In this document: piece by piece, positions 36,501 through 56,196 of the stretch
Numbering within the stretch: the first letter of the stretch is position 1
Layout of the letters: every line of letters starts with the position of its first letter
From: Rhizophagus clarus
Taxonomy: Eukaryota > Glomeromycota > Glomeromycetes > Glomerales > Glomeraceae
Assembly: GCA_015698045.1 (NCBI GenBank)
Contig: BLAL01000039.1
Span: 1-64,000 of the forward strand
Direction of reading: 5' to 3'
DNA: 64,000 nucleotides
The notes under the pieces: model-generated
The model's input: only the letters and a program-made list of their open reading frames with translations
What the model was told of the DNA's origin: nothing
The model's database searches: none
Position numbers and translations under genes: made by a program

Positions 36501-37747
36501 TCATTGGTTGACGTAAAATGTTCTTTTAATTTATCTTCTAAACCGAAATTACCTTTTTCCTATAACATAGTGAGATAACGTTACACAACGAATATATTTG
36601 GAAACAAAAATTTTTTTTTTTATTAATTACGACGTACCATTTCATTACCGGCTAAATCAACGAAATGAAATTTACTCGTCAATGTAACCCATTCACCTAA
36701 TTTTGGAGCAAAAACTTTATTTGGAGTACTTGGAGTAGTTGGAGTACTTGGAGTACTTGGAGTTGTCGGAGGTGTATCTGAAGAACCTGATGAAGATCCA
36801 CTATTCGGTATGAATTTTTGTTGGGACAAGGTGAACGTAACAATTACATGTGAATTGCTATTATAATTATTATGACTTAGATTATGCGCTTTTGATTTTC
36901 GATTTAATTGTCCTAAGGATAAAAGTCTATAAAAAAAAAATTTGAATTAGTGAACAAGAATATATGTATATATATATATATATATATTTTTTCTCCATAA
37001 AAATATACTTACCCCATAACTTCTTCAGCACTGTTAACTCTAATTTCTTGTAATCCAGCTAAAGAAGTATTTATTTTTCTATTGTTTCCTTCGTGAAGTA
37101 AATCTATTAATTCATCGTTATATATTTCTACGAAAGAAACTTTCATGAAGGGTTTGCGAGTTTTATATTGAGTTGAATTTACACAAGACAATAATGATGC
37201 AATGGATCTTTGGATTATTCCTCGAGTGGAATTTTCTGCTGTTCCCATTGTATATGATTTGCCGGACGATCTATGACCAAATGCTAGTACGGTCACGTTG
37301 TTTCCTGCGCCACACCGAAAAAAAATAATTACTTACTTTGAAAAATAATATTTTATTCTTCAAAATATAATGGATATATATAACATACCTTCTAAGAATT
37401 GGTCTACTAATTTCATGACAGTTTTGTCATAAATATCTTTATGTGTCGCCTCCGTACCAAAGACATGATCAAAAGTGAATGATTGTTTCTTTTCACCTTG
37501 GATAACAACTTGATTCGGTGTAAAAGGGGTGGTGGAAATAACATTTTTTTGTAATCTTGACGGTATTCTGACTAACTCTTCGGCAGAAAAGGGTCTTATA
37601 CGAAGAGCTTTATGTAAATATAAAAGTCTTTATTGTTAATAATTTATTACTTGCCTAAATATATTTTTGTCCAAGTAGAAAGTTTTTTTTTTACTTACCA
37701 ACTTGCACTATAATTTCGTCAATATTATCTGAATTGATATTGGACAT
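30548..37747 (-). CDS. Kinesin with very long coiled coil (kinesin-4-like)
   Basis: Five exons: 37747-37699, 37607-37389, 37304-37013, 36926-36638 and 36559-30548, all in frame; 2286 residues. The N-terminal motor (~1-375) opens VQVALRIRPF, has FDHVFG, a P-loop GHRSSGKS (~99-106), SFVEIYNDELIDLL, switch II DLAGNE (~277), and ends LEYAKHARKIKY. ALRIRPF/FDHVF and the very long tail fit kinesin-4/KIF4/KIF21-like motors best. Switch I is abnormal: the near-invariant SSRSH reads NSNSH, losing the Arg that pairs with the switch II Glu. A Ser/Thr/Pro-rich insert (SGSSSGSS..TPSTPTTPSTP) sits between switch I and switch II. Residues ~390-2270 are almost continuous heptad coiled coil, and the protein ends MAKKNKFMCF. 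The likely role is microtubule transport or spindle/tip function as a dimer. ATPase competence is open. Confidence 0.88.
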
Positions 37748-40370
37748 ATTGATATGAACAATATTCTTGTTATTATTCTTGTTATTATTAGAGGGGTAAA
37801 AATAATTTCTAAAAGTAAGTAGATATTGAAAAAAAGGAATGTGAATTAATAGTAAGGTAACTACAAGTTGGGAATATGGGATAAAAATTTTGTTCAATAC
37901 AGAATCCAGTTTGTATGATTTTTTTTGGATTTATTCCCGGGTACCTGCCCGAAAAGTAGATAAAGTTTCAAGTCAATGAATCTAAAAAAAGGTATTGGTA
38001 AAAAAAAATGATTTAAAAATAAATATTACTATTCTTGCAGGTTTTTTTTTTTTATTTTGTAAAATCTAGATCAAATAATTTAAATATTCTATTGAAAGGT
38101 ATGAAATATGAAATTAATTGAGAGAGTAGAGGTCTAAAAAAAAAAGTGTGCGTAGTATTATTTATTGTTTTTTATTTGAAAAAAAAAAATGTGGAAAAAG
38201 AAATGTAAATTAAAAAAACGGTTTTTTAGAGAAAAGTTCATCGTAAAAAAAAATTATTAAAAAAAAAATAAACTATTATTTAACTGTTAATTAATATATT
38301 TACCAATAAAATGCTAGAATTTTTAAGGTTAAACTTCCAACGGTAAGATGTAACTCAATAAATTAATTTGGTGCATATCGTTATTTATTATTTATTATTC
38401 TATTATGTTAATTTTATTTGATATATACAATAAACAAACGCACATCCTTTTGATAACCAATTATTGCTTCACATATGACGATTTTAATTGGTGCATAAAA
38501 TAATTTTGTTTACATATTTACACCAATTCTAAATTTACCAAATGATTGATTATTTCCAAGACATGGCGCTTGATGTTCCCCGTGACTTTTGCAATTTTGG
38601 TCTGAATTAGAAAAAAAAACATTTATTAGACAAACTTAAATAGAACCAATTTATTTTTTAGAACATTATAATCAGAAATTTCACAAATACTCATTCGTTG
38701 AAAATTTCTATATATATATATATACTGTACTTAAAAATTTTACTAAGTTAATTTATTTTAATCCCGTCATTTGTTAATACTTTATATAGTCATATTTCGT
38801 GCATCTAAAAAAAAAAAGAAACTGAAATAAGGTTATTCCAATGAAAGTGATTACAAGAGGATTACAAGAAGCTATTTTTCACATTTCCCCTTTTTTAATT
38901 TTTTTCAATTGTTTACGAAATTTCATTTTGAATCTTTCTAACTTTTATATTTTTGAACTCTCGAACGTAGGTTCCATTAATGAACTAATGCTGTTGAAGT
39001 AGCCAAAGAAAGTCCTTAGGCTACACTTCGTCGAAAAGTATTGTAATCCTGTCATACTATAAACACACACGTTTTGACAAAGTAAAATTGATTGGCTAAT
39101 AAAAACGTGATATGCTCCATTTAATCGGGGGTATTTCTATTTAGGTAATCGTAACATATACAGAAAAATGCTACAAAAGAGGAGATTCCAGAATCAAGAA
39201 ACTAAAAATAACAAAATAATAAAAGAGTACTATATTTACTGAACCAAAATTATCCCTAGTTGAACAATGCAAGAATGCAAGTAAGATTACTTATTTAAAA
39301 AAATATTGGGTTAATATAACTTTTTCTGTTCGTACTTTCCTAACTTTATCATAATTGATTGCACAAATTAAGTGTAAACGCATGTACTATCGGTGGAGTC
39401 AGTCAAATGACTATATTGTACACGTCGTTCATTGATGATATAAATTTGATAGAACTTTTTCTGAGATGAAAAAAAGTAACAAAAACAATCGGGAGAAGTG
39501 TATCGAGAATTAATTACGTCTTGGTGAGATTATGAATATTTATAAACATTGACAATGATTTAATGCTATTAGAATTTTGAACATTGTGAAGAGAAAACGA
39601 TTTTCCTATAATAGAATTCACGAATTTTGAATCTCCTTTAAACTTGATAGATTCAAAAACGGGACAATGTAAACAGCTTTTTTTTGATTTAATGAAGAAA
39701 GAATTTTTTTTAAAAAGATGAATAATCGTCTCGAACAAGGAGAAAGATTTTACTAGAATTTATACGTACGTTAACTTTATTTTATAACAAAATGCTGATT
39801 GAACTGCTGTAGCTCATTCGAGAGATATTAATCAATTTTTTAAACGAGTTTACTTATCGTCGTTATAAGATGACTTTGATTATACACTAGGCAAAGTACA
39901 TTCTTTGACCTGTATATATATGTAATACAAAACATGCTGGTCAGGTTAGTAGCACAAGGAGCATACGCGTCTACATGCATACATAAACAGAAGTATAAAC
40001 TCAGATGTATTTGCAATTTAAGGAACAAAGGGTTGAAAAAATCAGACTTATCTGTTTAATACATCAATCAAATATGCCCGGTTAATTAGTAAAAGCAGAT
40101 CCCACATGCTATTTATGCTATTTGTACATGTCAATAACTATTGACAAATGGTGTCGAAGTGTCGTAATAAAAAGGATTTCTCATATCAGAACCTGAGTTG
40201 TTGAATCGAGAAATAATAATTTTGTGCTCCTTTTAGTTCTCTAGATAAGAGGAACATCTTTACTAGCTACCTTCTTATTAAACTTAAACTAATACAGCAA
40301 AAAACTTATCAAATTTAATTACATATAACTATATAATTGATAAGTACTATTTCTCTTTTCGCTTTTTTTT
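37748..40370. other. Upstream of kinesin, intergenic
   Basis: Poly(T)/poly(A) runs are common between 37980 and 38290, next to the kinesin start, and may help keep its promoter open. The open stretches at 39514-39738 and 39840-40028 (minus) are weak. I see no gene. Confidence 0.45.
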
Positions 40371-43300
40371 AAAAAAAAAAAAAATTTAAAGATCCATATT
40401 ATTATTTTATAATAATAATAAATTATTTATGCATTAATTAATGATTTCATAATTTGTGCAAAAATTAATTATTTCATTGAATGCAAAAATTTCATATGAA
40501 GTTTTATTTCCATTTTTTAAAAATATTTATATTAAATATAATTATTTTAATTATTTATTTTTAATTTTTATTAAATTCAATAAATATTTAATTATTTATT
40601 TTTAATTTTTATTAAATTCAATAAATATTTAATTAATTATTTTTAATTTTTATTAAAATTCAATAAATATTTAATTATTTATTTTTAATTTTAAGAATAA
40701 ATTTATTAATTATTTTAATGCAATATAAATTAACTGATAAGTTTGTATTATTATTTTTAATTTTTATTAATAAATTTTTTTTTTTTTAAGTTTAAAGGTG
40801 TTAAATAATGCAAGATCTTTATTAAGTAGGAAGGATTACATATAATCACTTCTATCTGTTAAGTGCATGTTTCCAATCCAATAGACCAGTTCAACCATCC
40901 ATTTATTTTTATTGAATAAATATATTTCTATATTATTTATATATAATATATTGGAATCTTTGCTAGGAAAATGATCCTTTAAGAACTTTTTAACAAAAAT
41001 TAAGATTTTTATTGTTCATCATTTTTTAGAACTAGTAGATTAAAATAAGAATAACTTTAAATTTTAGTAAAAAAATTCTCAGAGTTATTTTTCTAGCAAT
41101 AACTCCCATATAATTTATTAATAAAGTAAATGTAATTATCAAAATACTTATTTAAATTTATTAAATAAATATACTTATCTTTTAGCCAAATGAGATTTAT
41201 TATTTTTGATTATTTTACTTATTTTTTTTTTGAGTCAAAAGTAAGTGCTTTATGTTTATTAAAGAAGATCAAATAAAATTCAATACATCATGTTAATAAT
41301 AAAAAAATAAGTTTACCTATCATTAAATAAAAACTGAAGTTTAAAATAGTATTTTAGATGTATTCTTTTATTTTACTTGTTTTAATATTTGTAATAATTT
41401 TTAATTTTTATTAAAAAATAATATTAAATAATAATAAAAAATTATTATATTTTATATAATTAATATAATAAAATAGAATAAAAAAATAAGATATAAATAA
41501 ATATTCTTATATAAAAGTATATATAAAACTTATAAAAATAGAATAAAAATATAAAGCTTATTTATTTATGATATTATTAATAATATATAATTAAAAATTA
41601 TTAGAATAATAATACTTTTATTAATTATAAAACTTTTTATTAATTAGTAAAAATGGATTATTAGCTTATTTTTATTCAATTATTTAATTTTATGATCTAT
41701 ATAATTATTTTTCCATCCAATAATATATATTTATAAAATTTTAATTTAAATTTTATATCATAAAAAAATTAATATTATAATTAATAATATTTTATTAATT
41801 TTATTAGAATATAAAAATTATAATTTAAATTAAAGAAATTATACTAATATTTAATAAATATAATTGAAAAATAAATTTAATTAATATTATTTTTATTTTT
41901 TTATATTGCAAATATTATAAAATAAAAAATTTTAAAGTATATATATAAAATTTATTATAAAATTAATAATATTATAATATAAATATAATTATTAAATTAA
42001 TAATATTAATTTAACCTGAGTGGCTATTTAAACTGGTTCTTTGAATTAAAAGCACATTTTAAAAATTAGAAGCAATTATAATATAGTTCTGTTTTATCCA
42101 AATAAAATTTGTGTGTTTTTAATATCTTTTAAAAAAAAAAATATTAATTTAATCAAAAAATTAAATAATAAATAATAAAATAAATAAAAAAATATATTAT
42201 ATAATTATAATATTAAATATTATAATATAAATGAAATATAATTTTTTTAAAAAAAAAATTAAAAAATTAATATTATTATAATTATTAAAAAAAAAAGTAA
42301 TTGATAAAATATTTATATTATATTTATAAAATTATATAATTAATTAATTGAGTTTAATCATTTTTTGCACCTGCAATGCATCACACCCTTTTTTGTTACC
42401 TATGTCATACCTCTTCTTTTTTTATTTTTTTATATATATTTTGAGAACTTAGAATTTTTTCAGTTGTAAAAAATCTATTTTTTACGTCCCTAATTAAATG
42501 TCATATATTTAATTTTACCTGGCATTATCATAATTTTGCCTAGAATGTTCAGGATGTAATATATCACAGATATGAAAAAACAAAACTCTAATTAATTATA
42601 ATTTTATTGATTATAAATTTGATAAAGAAAAATTAAATTTTGTTCATAAATTTTTAAATATATTATATAGTATTAATTGTTAGTTTATATAAGATTGATA
42701 AAATTTTAATTGCTAATTAAAGTTTTTGTTTTTTTTTTTATATATAAGTAAATTAAATTCATTAATTTATAATTAAATTATATAAAATTTTTACTGAAAA
42801 TTATTTAAAATAAGATTTTTTTATCTAAAATCTAAATATATATTAGTAAATTTAATTTATTAATGCAGATTATCTAAATTATTTTAATTAAAATCTGTTT
42901 AAAATAATTTTTTACAAAAAAAATAATAGAAAAATAAAAATAAAAATAACAAAAAATAAAAATTAAATTTTCTTTAATTATTTACATTTAAAATTATATA
43001 TGTAAATCAAAAACTATAAAAAAAAAAAAGAAATTAAACTAAGTTTTTTTTAAAAAAAAAAAAAATTTAATGAAAAAGATAACCAAAAAAAATAAAATAA
43101 AATATTAACTATAATTATTTATATAACTTAAAATATGACTTACTTATATATATTAAATGAATTATAATTATTTCAGATAGATTGGAACAGATTTTTTTGC
43201 AATAAGTTTTTTTATTATAATATAATACAACTAAAAAAAATTTTTTTAATTGATCTGCAATTTTGTCTGATATAAAACTTATATATACTAATTAGTTTAT

Positions 43301-44168
43301 TTAATATTACATAAAAATATTTATAATGTAATTATATTATATATTTTAAATAAACTAAATTTATGTATATGAAATTTAAACTATTTTTACAAATAAAGTA
43401 TTTTACAAATTTGCTTAAAAATATAAAAAAATTGTAAAATATATAAAATTTCTTTTTCTTTTTATATTTTTATATAAAAATATTATAAAAATATTATAAA
43501 GTTATTTATAATTCTTGTAAATTTTTTAAAATCTTACAAATCTGAAAATTTAAAAAACATAAAATTATTTCTGTTTTTTTATATAAAAATCTATCAATTT
43601 TTAATTAAATAATGTGAAATTTTTCTAAAAAATACTATAAAATTATATTTTTTTAATACAAATATTAGATATTAAAGCTTGTAATTTTAAATAAAGTGCT
43701 TAAATATTACTAATTAGCTAAATTTTAGTAATATTCCTTTATAAATTTGCTTTGTTTTCTTTAAAAAAAAAAATTAAAATAATGCAAAAAATATTTTATT
43801 TATATTTAGTAAATAATGTAAAAATTATACAAATTGTTTTTTTTTCTGATTTTTTTTTAAAAATTTTCAATTTTTTCAATATTTTAAGCTAAAATAACTT
43901 CACAAAAATAAAATTTAATACTTTAAAATATATTGCATTACCTTTAAATAATATATTTTGAATATAAACAAAGTGTTTATTTTTTAATTATTAAGTAAAA
44001 ACAAATTTTCATTTAGTTAATTAATTTATTACAGTATTTATATATGGATTAGTAATTAATCTTTAATATTAAATTGAATAATAATTAAAAGTAGTAAGAG
44101 TTTATAACAAATCAAATATAATGTAATATAAATAATATAATTTTTGAGAAAAAAAGAGATCAATTAAG
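40371..44168. other. Extreme AT-rich block
   Basis: About 3.8 kb in which long runs are almost only A and T, with few G or C per 100 bases, no open frame of note and many short homopolymers. At 40551-40693 there is a 41-bp tandem repeat (about 3.5 copies, 'TTAATTTTTATTAAATTCAA' core). Slightly GC-richer islands near 42016-42075 and 42360-42560 have no coding potential. At 41222-41262 is the retroposon-like tail listed separately. Confidence 0.7.
41222..41262 (-). repeat. Second retroposon-like 3' tail
   Basis: The minus strand reads ATAAAGCACTTACTTTTGAC then TC and a run of ~10 A residues, matching the tail at 3005-3045 with small differences. This supports a dispersed poly(A) element. Confidence 0.4.
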
Positions 44169-44323
44169 AGAAGGGCCAGAAATTACATCATTTAATTTTT
44201 AAGGTTTTGATCTATCCTCTTTCTTCTATTATCACCTATTTTAGAAAATTCAATATATGTTATTAGTTACTAGTCACCCCTTCTTTTCCCTTTAAGAAAT
44301 TGCATTATTTCTGACCCTTTTCT
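44169..44323. mobile_element. MITE-like element, ~155 bp
   Basis: The left arm AGAAGGGCCAGAAATTAC and the right arm (reverse complement AGAAAAGGGTCAGAAATAAT) are imperfect inverted repeats of ~25-30 bp. AAG flanks both sides (44166-44168 and 44324-44326), consistent with a 3-bp target duplication. Non-coding interior. The superfamily is not assignable; 3-bp duplications occur in PIF/Harbinger and CACTA derivatives. Confidence 0.5.
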
Positions 44324-44326
44324 AAG

Positions 44327-45492
44327 ATAACTTATTATTTTTGATAATTAATAATATAATAATAATAATAACATATATTAAATTTCCTAAAATAAGAAAG
44401 AAAAATTTAAAAAATAATTTATATATAAATTTATATAATTTGTTATTAAGTAAAGCTATATTTAAGCACAAATATTCTTATCTGTTATAATTAGTTCATG
44501 CATATGTATGTTATCCGAAAAAATATATATATGCATAAATTAATTATTTCAATTTACATATATTTACTTTTAAAAAATTTTTATTTAAAAGACTAAACCA
44601 ATTTTAGTTATTTTAAATATTATGTAAAAATTCAATTCTTTATATTCGCTAAATAATAATAATTAAACAAATTTACCAGTTATTAAATTTTTTAATATAA
44701 GAAGTAACACGAGCCACGAGGTCATTATTATACTACAAAGAACGTTTTAACTATATAACAACAGGTTAGACTGTTTAAATTTAAAATGCTAATTGCAAAA
44801 TTTAGTATTAATAAAATAATACAATTTTTTAAATTATAAAATATTTAAGACTTCATCGAACTAAATTATGTAAATTGTATGTTATAATAATAACGCACGT
44901 CGCTCCATTAGATAGTTTTAGATGTCACAAATGAAAGACACGAAACTACTGCTGTACCGCATCGTCATTTCTTAAAATGTCCGTTTTACTTAAACAAATT
45001 TTTTTAATTATGACACGACTCTAGTAAAGATTTCTTACGAACTATTATTTTTAGCTGTTTAAATTTCGTAATATCAGGTGTTAAAAATGACGAAAATCAA
45101 CGCAATAAAATTAACTATTGCCCTTTTCGGTAGTAGCAAAAAACAGGTCCAAAAGTTGCACAGATTTACAAAAAACGGTTAACGTATCAATATACCTTAA
45201 TATGGATAGCCTGTTATATAACTTTAAAATATGTAACAAAGTACGTTATGTTTACCAAAGGTTCTCAATTTCTCTTATTCTTCTGTGTGGCTTTGAAGTT
45301 ATTAGGAAATAACAGGTAGGCGATCCAAATTTGGTTAATCATTCGGTCTTGACTTTGCTAAACGTGGTAGAAGACCGGAGGTTTTAACTATTTAAACAAA
45401 AAGTAAATTATTATTTTTTTTTTTTTTTGAAAAAAATAATTGGAATTTCTTGTCCTCTTAACATTTAATTCTTTATAATACATTTTTGCCAG
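44327..45492. other. Spacer upstream of the HtrA-type protease
   Basis: AT-rich up to ~44700, then of ordinary composition. A T-run ending at 45429 lies 60 bp upstream of the protease start. No gene is seen. Confidence 0.45.
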
Positions 45493-48974
<3,482 letters not shown>

Positions 48975-51024
48975 TTTTAGTTGTAGAATATTTATTACAG
49001 ACATTCTTTTTTTTTCATTATTAAATAAATTAGATTTTTTTTATTTATAATATATTTATAAATCTTTGTTCATTTAAGATTTTGATCCATTTAATCATAG
49101 ATTGTAAATTACATCTTACATTATTATATATAATATATAATATATTTATATGCACAAGTAAATAATTAGATGCATTATGCGTATCACATAACGTAATTGA
49201 CTAGTAATCTAGTAACTAAAAATAGTTTGAGGTGATACGATAGGACTTGGGGATTGGATAGATTATAATTTAACCTAAAAATTAGGATTTGATTGGCTAG
49301 CTAAGGATTTTGGCGCAAATATAATTATTTATGATTTTACAAAAGGCGACATTTAAATAAACATTCCTTACATTCCTAACATCTTAATAAGTAATATTTC
49401 TTTCCTAATATCAAAAAATCTCTAAATTTTTAAAAATATATACAAAAATACGTCCATTCATCTACGGAAAATACGAAACTTTAAAAAGGGAAAATGGAAT
49501 TTAGATATAAATGTAAATATAATTGTACAACTTATATTAGAAAGAAGATTATATGGGAAATCATCGTGGTAAAAAAAAACTGTAAAAATTTATTTGTGCG
49601 GAGACAATTTTATTAAAATGAACTCAATATGGGAAAAAAAATATTTCTCACTAGCCAATTATATAATCGAGTATAACTTTATATTACATTATATGTATTG
49701 TATATATTAAGGGAGAAAAAACAGTAAAAACTAAACGTCTCTAATAATTCAATGAATTCTAAATAAATTCAAGCGAGAATACCATATTAGTAATTATTAA
49801 GGGTCTAGAGGAGAATCTCAATGAAAAAAAAATGTTCTTTGGAGAATGAATATCAGATGTAAAATCTGTTATCATTTCCCCTTAAAGTTAGAAAAAAATC
49901 TAGATAGAAGAATGACAGTTAACGTTTAAAACTCGTGTGAAAATAAATATTATTAAAAGATTTACCACCAACATAATTACGCCCATATGTATGAAAATTT
50001 ACAGTTGGCTAATTTTTACAATGTTTCAGATTTTTTTTTTTTTTTTTCTTCTTTTTTCTATTTTCATTATTATGATTTCGCGTAAGGATTGTTTTCCATA
50101 TGGAACATCATACATCCATTAATATGCCCACATTTTTTATCTTTACGTGTCCAAAGATAATTGTTATATTTCAATAAAGAATATTTCTAAAAAAAAAAAA
50201 AAAAAAAAAAAATTAAAATTTAAGATTGAAAATTCGATACATTAACGATATCACGTCTGTGTGAAGAAATGTTGCACGATTAAAAAGGTCAAAATCTACA
50301 ACAAAGCCTATGCACTTTTGATAATATTGATAATCCAAATTCGTAAATATAAATGATAACTTCGGAGAAATAATATTCACCAAATTTTGCAAATAAAATA
50401 AAAATAAAAACACAACCATATAAATTTTTATGGTACGATATCCGTAGTGTATGATATCATAAAAATTTTTTCAATGAAAAAAAAAAGTTATCCTTACATG
50501 CAATTAGGCGCATTACGCATTTTTTTTTCAATATTTGAATCCTTGTTTATTATTTAAAGAATTTTATAAAAAAATATATATTATTATTATAAAATGAAAC
50601 AGGAAAAAACCGTTAATTTAAACATCATAAATATTTTATATTTGCTGTATTTTTAATTATTACATAAACTGAATAATACTACAAGATAATCTGAGGTTGA
50701 ACAAATTAGATTATTAAAAAAAAAGCTTATTCCATATATATTGGATATATGAAAAAGGAAATGTCCGTTTTGTTACTATTAAGCGTCACATCTAACAAAT
50801 TGTTATCACCAATAAAAAAAATTTCTGATATATCTACCTTCTCCTTTATATACCGGTCTTTTCATGAAAAACATCCTCACCCTCAAATAGATCAAAATAA
50901 CAATTCTTCCTTTTTTTTTTTATTTTTTTTTTTAAAAAAAAAAAAGAAAAAAGAAAAAAAAAATAAAAAATAAAAAAAAATAAAAAATAAAAAAAAATAA
51001 AATAAAATATATCTTTTTTCAAAA
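48975..51024. other. Intergenic with poly(A)/poly(T) tracts
   Basis: Non-coding. A 24-nt A-run lies at 50190-50212. At 50908-51005 a ~30-nt T tract is followed directly by a ~70-nt A-rich tract, a potential hairpin or nucleosome-free element ending ~20 bp before the transporter ATG. Confidence 0.5.
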
Positions 51025-53302
51025 ATGTCCACTAATAGTAGTGACGCTTCACCTATAAATATTCCAACACTTCGTCAAAGAGGTGGAACAGGAACTAACA
51101 ATTTAACAAGTTTCGCAACTTCTTTAGCTGATACATTACAATCATGGACAGGAAATTATGGCGTTACTGCAAGGTAAATTTATTTCGGTTCATTATAACC
51201 AATTAACGCATCTTTTCAATCTAATTTCTTTAATTTATTTATATAAATAGTACATATATGAGCAATAATATAGCGGTACCAGCTTCATTCGTAGGAGATA
51301 ATCTTGAACAAGCTGGAACATTCGGGCAAAATAGTTTAAGACCAGGAAGATTTAATCAACACCTAGGATCTCTTTCTACAAATCAAAGTTATCACACAGC
51401 ATATCTCTCACCTATCCCCTCAAACTATGGATCAATTGCACGAAATTCTCATTATTCATACTTAAACCCAATCATTGGAAGTCAAACGGAAGGAGGTGAT
51501 CTCTTAGGAACTTCATTTGCTAGTAATCGTCATAGTACTATGTGGAGAAATTCTGCTATTGAAGATTATAAGAATCGACCAGCAAAAATTGAACATTCTC
51601 CTTTAATCCAGAGCGATTCAAAGTATGAAAAGAAAAAAATACATATATTTAACAAATTGTGACATTTTCCGTGAAATTAACGTTGTCTTTATTTATTTAT
51701 TCTTGTTGTTTGTAGCAATTCATATGTTCCGTTATCAAAAGTCGCAGAAATTGAAATTCCTGAGCGAATTGGATCAAATTTTCGACAATCAATTTTCAAT
51801 TCCTGCAATGTCTTAATTGGTAATTGTTGATCGCTTTTTGCCGGGTTTTTTTCGAATTAATCCACGGCCATCTTAAAAACCATAAAAAAAAATTTTATAT
51901 AGGTATTGGAATTTTAGCATTACCACTTGGATTTAAATACGCTGGATGGGTTCTTGGATTTGCAATTTTCTTTTTCTGCTTGATGGTAACGAAATATACC
52001 GCAAAAGTCATTAAAAGATGTTTGGATTACGATGAACGATTATACACTTACGCAGATATGGGTAAATAACTTGTCATGTGATGATAATTTTTTTCGCGTA
52101 AATTTTAACAAATTATTATTAATAGGTGCCGTCGCATTCGGTGAAAAATCACGAATGTATATCGCGGCATTATTTTGCCTTGAACTTATCGCTTCTGGAG
52201 TAGCACTTGTCATCTTGATCGGAGACTCTTTACATACAATTTTCCCGGATGTGCCGTTAAATTTATTGAAAGTTATTGCATGGTTTATTATGACTCCATT
52301 AACTATGATTGCTATAAGATATCTCTCATACTTCTCATTGCTTGGTATAATAAGTGCTGTTTGTTTAGTAAACGTTATGGTAATAGACGGATTTGCTAAA
52401 CGTGAACAACCTGGTAGTTTAGTTGATCCCATGGATACTGACTGGTTCCCTATCCAATGGTATAATGTTCCAATGAGTTTTGGTCTAATTATGGCTGGAT
52501 TCACAGGTAAAAATACGAACTTTAACGCGTATACAATTTCATCAAAACGAAAAATATTTTTTAAAAACGAATTTTTTTTATTAATAGGTCATGCTGTATT
52601 TCCAAGTGTATATCGAGACATGAAAAATCCAAAACAATATCCAAAGATGGTCAACTATACTTATTTGTTAACAGCTGCTATATATTTCCTTATGGCTGCA
52701 TGCGGTTATTTAATGTTTGGACGTAAAGTTATGCAAGAGGTAAAGTTTATCACTTATATACAACTTTAAACAAAATTCTGATTCGCGAAAAATTATATTA
52801 AAAATTCACTTCCTCATAATCATATTAGATCACACAAAACATAATGGAAACAAAAGGCTATAACCGTATACTAAATCAAATTATGATTTGGCTAGTAGCG
52901 GCTTATCCAATACCAAAATATGCATTGATTATGAATCCAATTAATTTAACATGCGAAATTTACTATTATTCGATTCCTCGAATAGAAGATTGGTGTAATA
53001 ACGGTAGGGGACGTCGTACGGCACTTAAAGTATTTTCTCGCGTGTTTACATCGACTATTGTATTGCTAATAGCATTACAAGTTCCTCAATTTGATAGAGT
53101 CATGGGAATATTAGGAAGTTTTTTCTCATATTTCATCTCAGCTATATTTCCTTGTATTGTTAATTTGAAATTATTCGGTAGAAGAATGGGATTGAAAGAA
53201 AAAGCCTTGAACATATGTATTATTATTAGTTGTAGTATCTTGAGCTGTTTAGGTACCATCTGGGCCTTTTTACCTACCAAGATACACCAAGAAAGCGTTT
53301 AG
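51025..53302 (+). CDS. Vacuolar-type amino acid transporter (AAAP/AVT family)
   Basis: Seven exons: 51025-51173, 51251-51622, 51716-51819, 51903-52061, 52126-52506, 52588-52739 and 52829-53302; frame kept, 596 residues. A Ser/Asn-rich cytosolic N-terminus (~195 residues) precedes the family signature QSIFNSCNVLIGIGILALP and GFKYAGW, then about ten more hydrophobic segments (IAALFCLELIASGVALVILI, LLKVIAWFIMTPLTM, MSFGLIMAGFTGHAVFPSVY, YLLTAAIYFLMAACGYLMFG, YALIMNPINL). The long hydrophilic N-terminus and the first-membrane-segment motif are typical of Avt1-like transporters, which move neutral amino acids across the vacuolar membrane by proton exchange. Substrate and location are inferred from family. 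The extra PNP-type motif before the last segments supports AAAP membership. Confidence 0.9.
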
Positions 53303-53807
53303 ATAGAAAATAACCCTTTAGGTAGTAAAAAATTAGAATTAGTTAGATAGATATATTGCAAAATTCAAATTGGACGGTTCCAATTTTTTTTTAAAAAAAG
53401 TATATACATCATAAACATTTTAAAAAGGACAATTTCAAAAAAAAAAAAGTTACATATATATATATATATACACATTTATTTTTAAAACAAAAAAAAAAAG
53501 GTAGTACTATAGTAAAATTTTTCAAAAAAAAAAAATCACACATATATATATATACACATTTATTTTTTAAAACAAAAAAAAAAGTAGTACTATAGTAAAA
53601 TTTTTCAAAAAAAAAAAAATAGAATTATTTAATAAAATCATTCTAATTGAACTATACATTCTTTGAACATTATTTACTCACGTGATAAACTAACTGGATT
53701 TCACGCTCCTAAGCTTGCAATGTGACAATCATTAGTGGTGAAAATATTTAAATTAAAATAAGTTTTTTGTCTAACTATATAATTTAATATCATATATAAT
53801 AAAATCA
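53303..53807. repeat. Convergent 3' spacer with ~87-bp tandem duplication
   Basis: Between two convergent genes. Two copies of a ~85-90-bp unit occupy about 53440-53527 and 53528-53612. Each has an A-run, (TA)n, ACACATTTATTTTTAAAAC, an A-run, GTAGTACTATAGTAAAATTT and TTCAAAA. No gene. Confidence 0.75.

Positions 53808-56196
<2,389 letters not shown>

Noticed and set aside
39514..40028. Two minus-strand open frames of 74 and 62 codons
   Set aside because: Composition matches AT-rich background, with no conserved motif and no partner exon.
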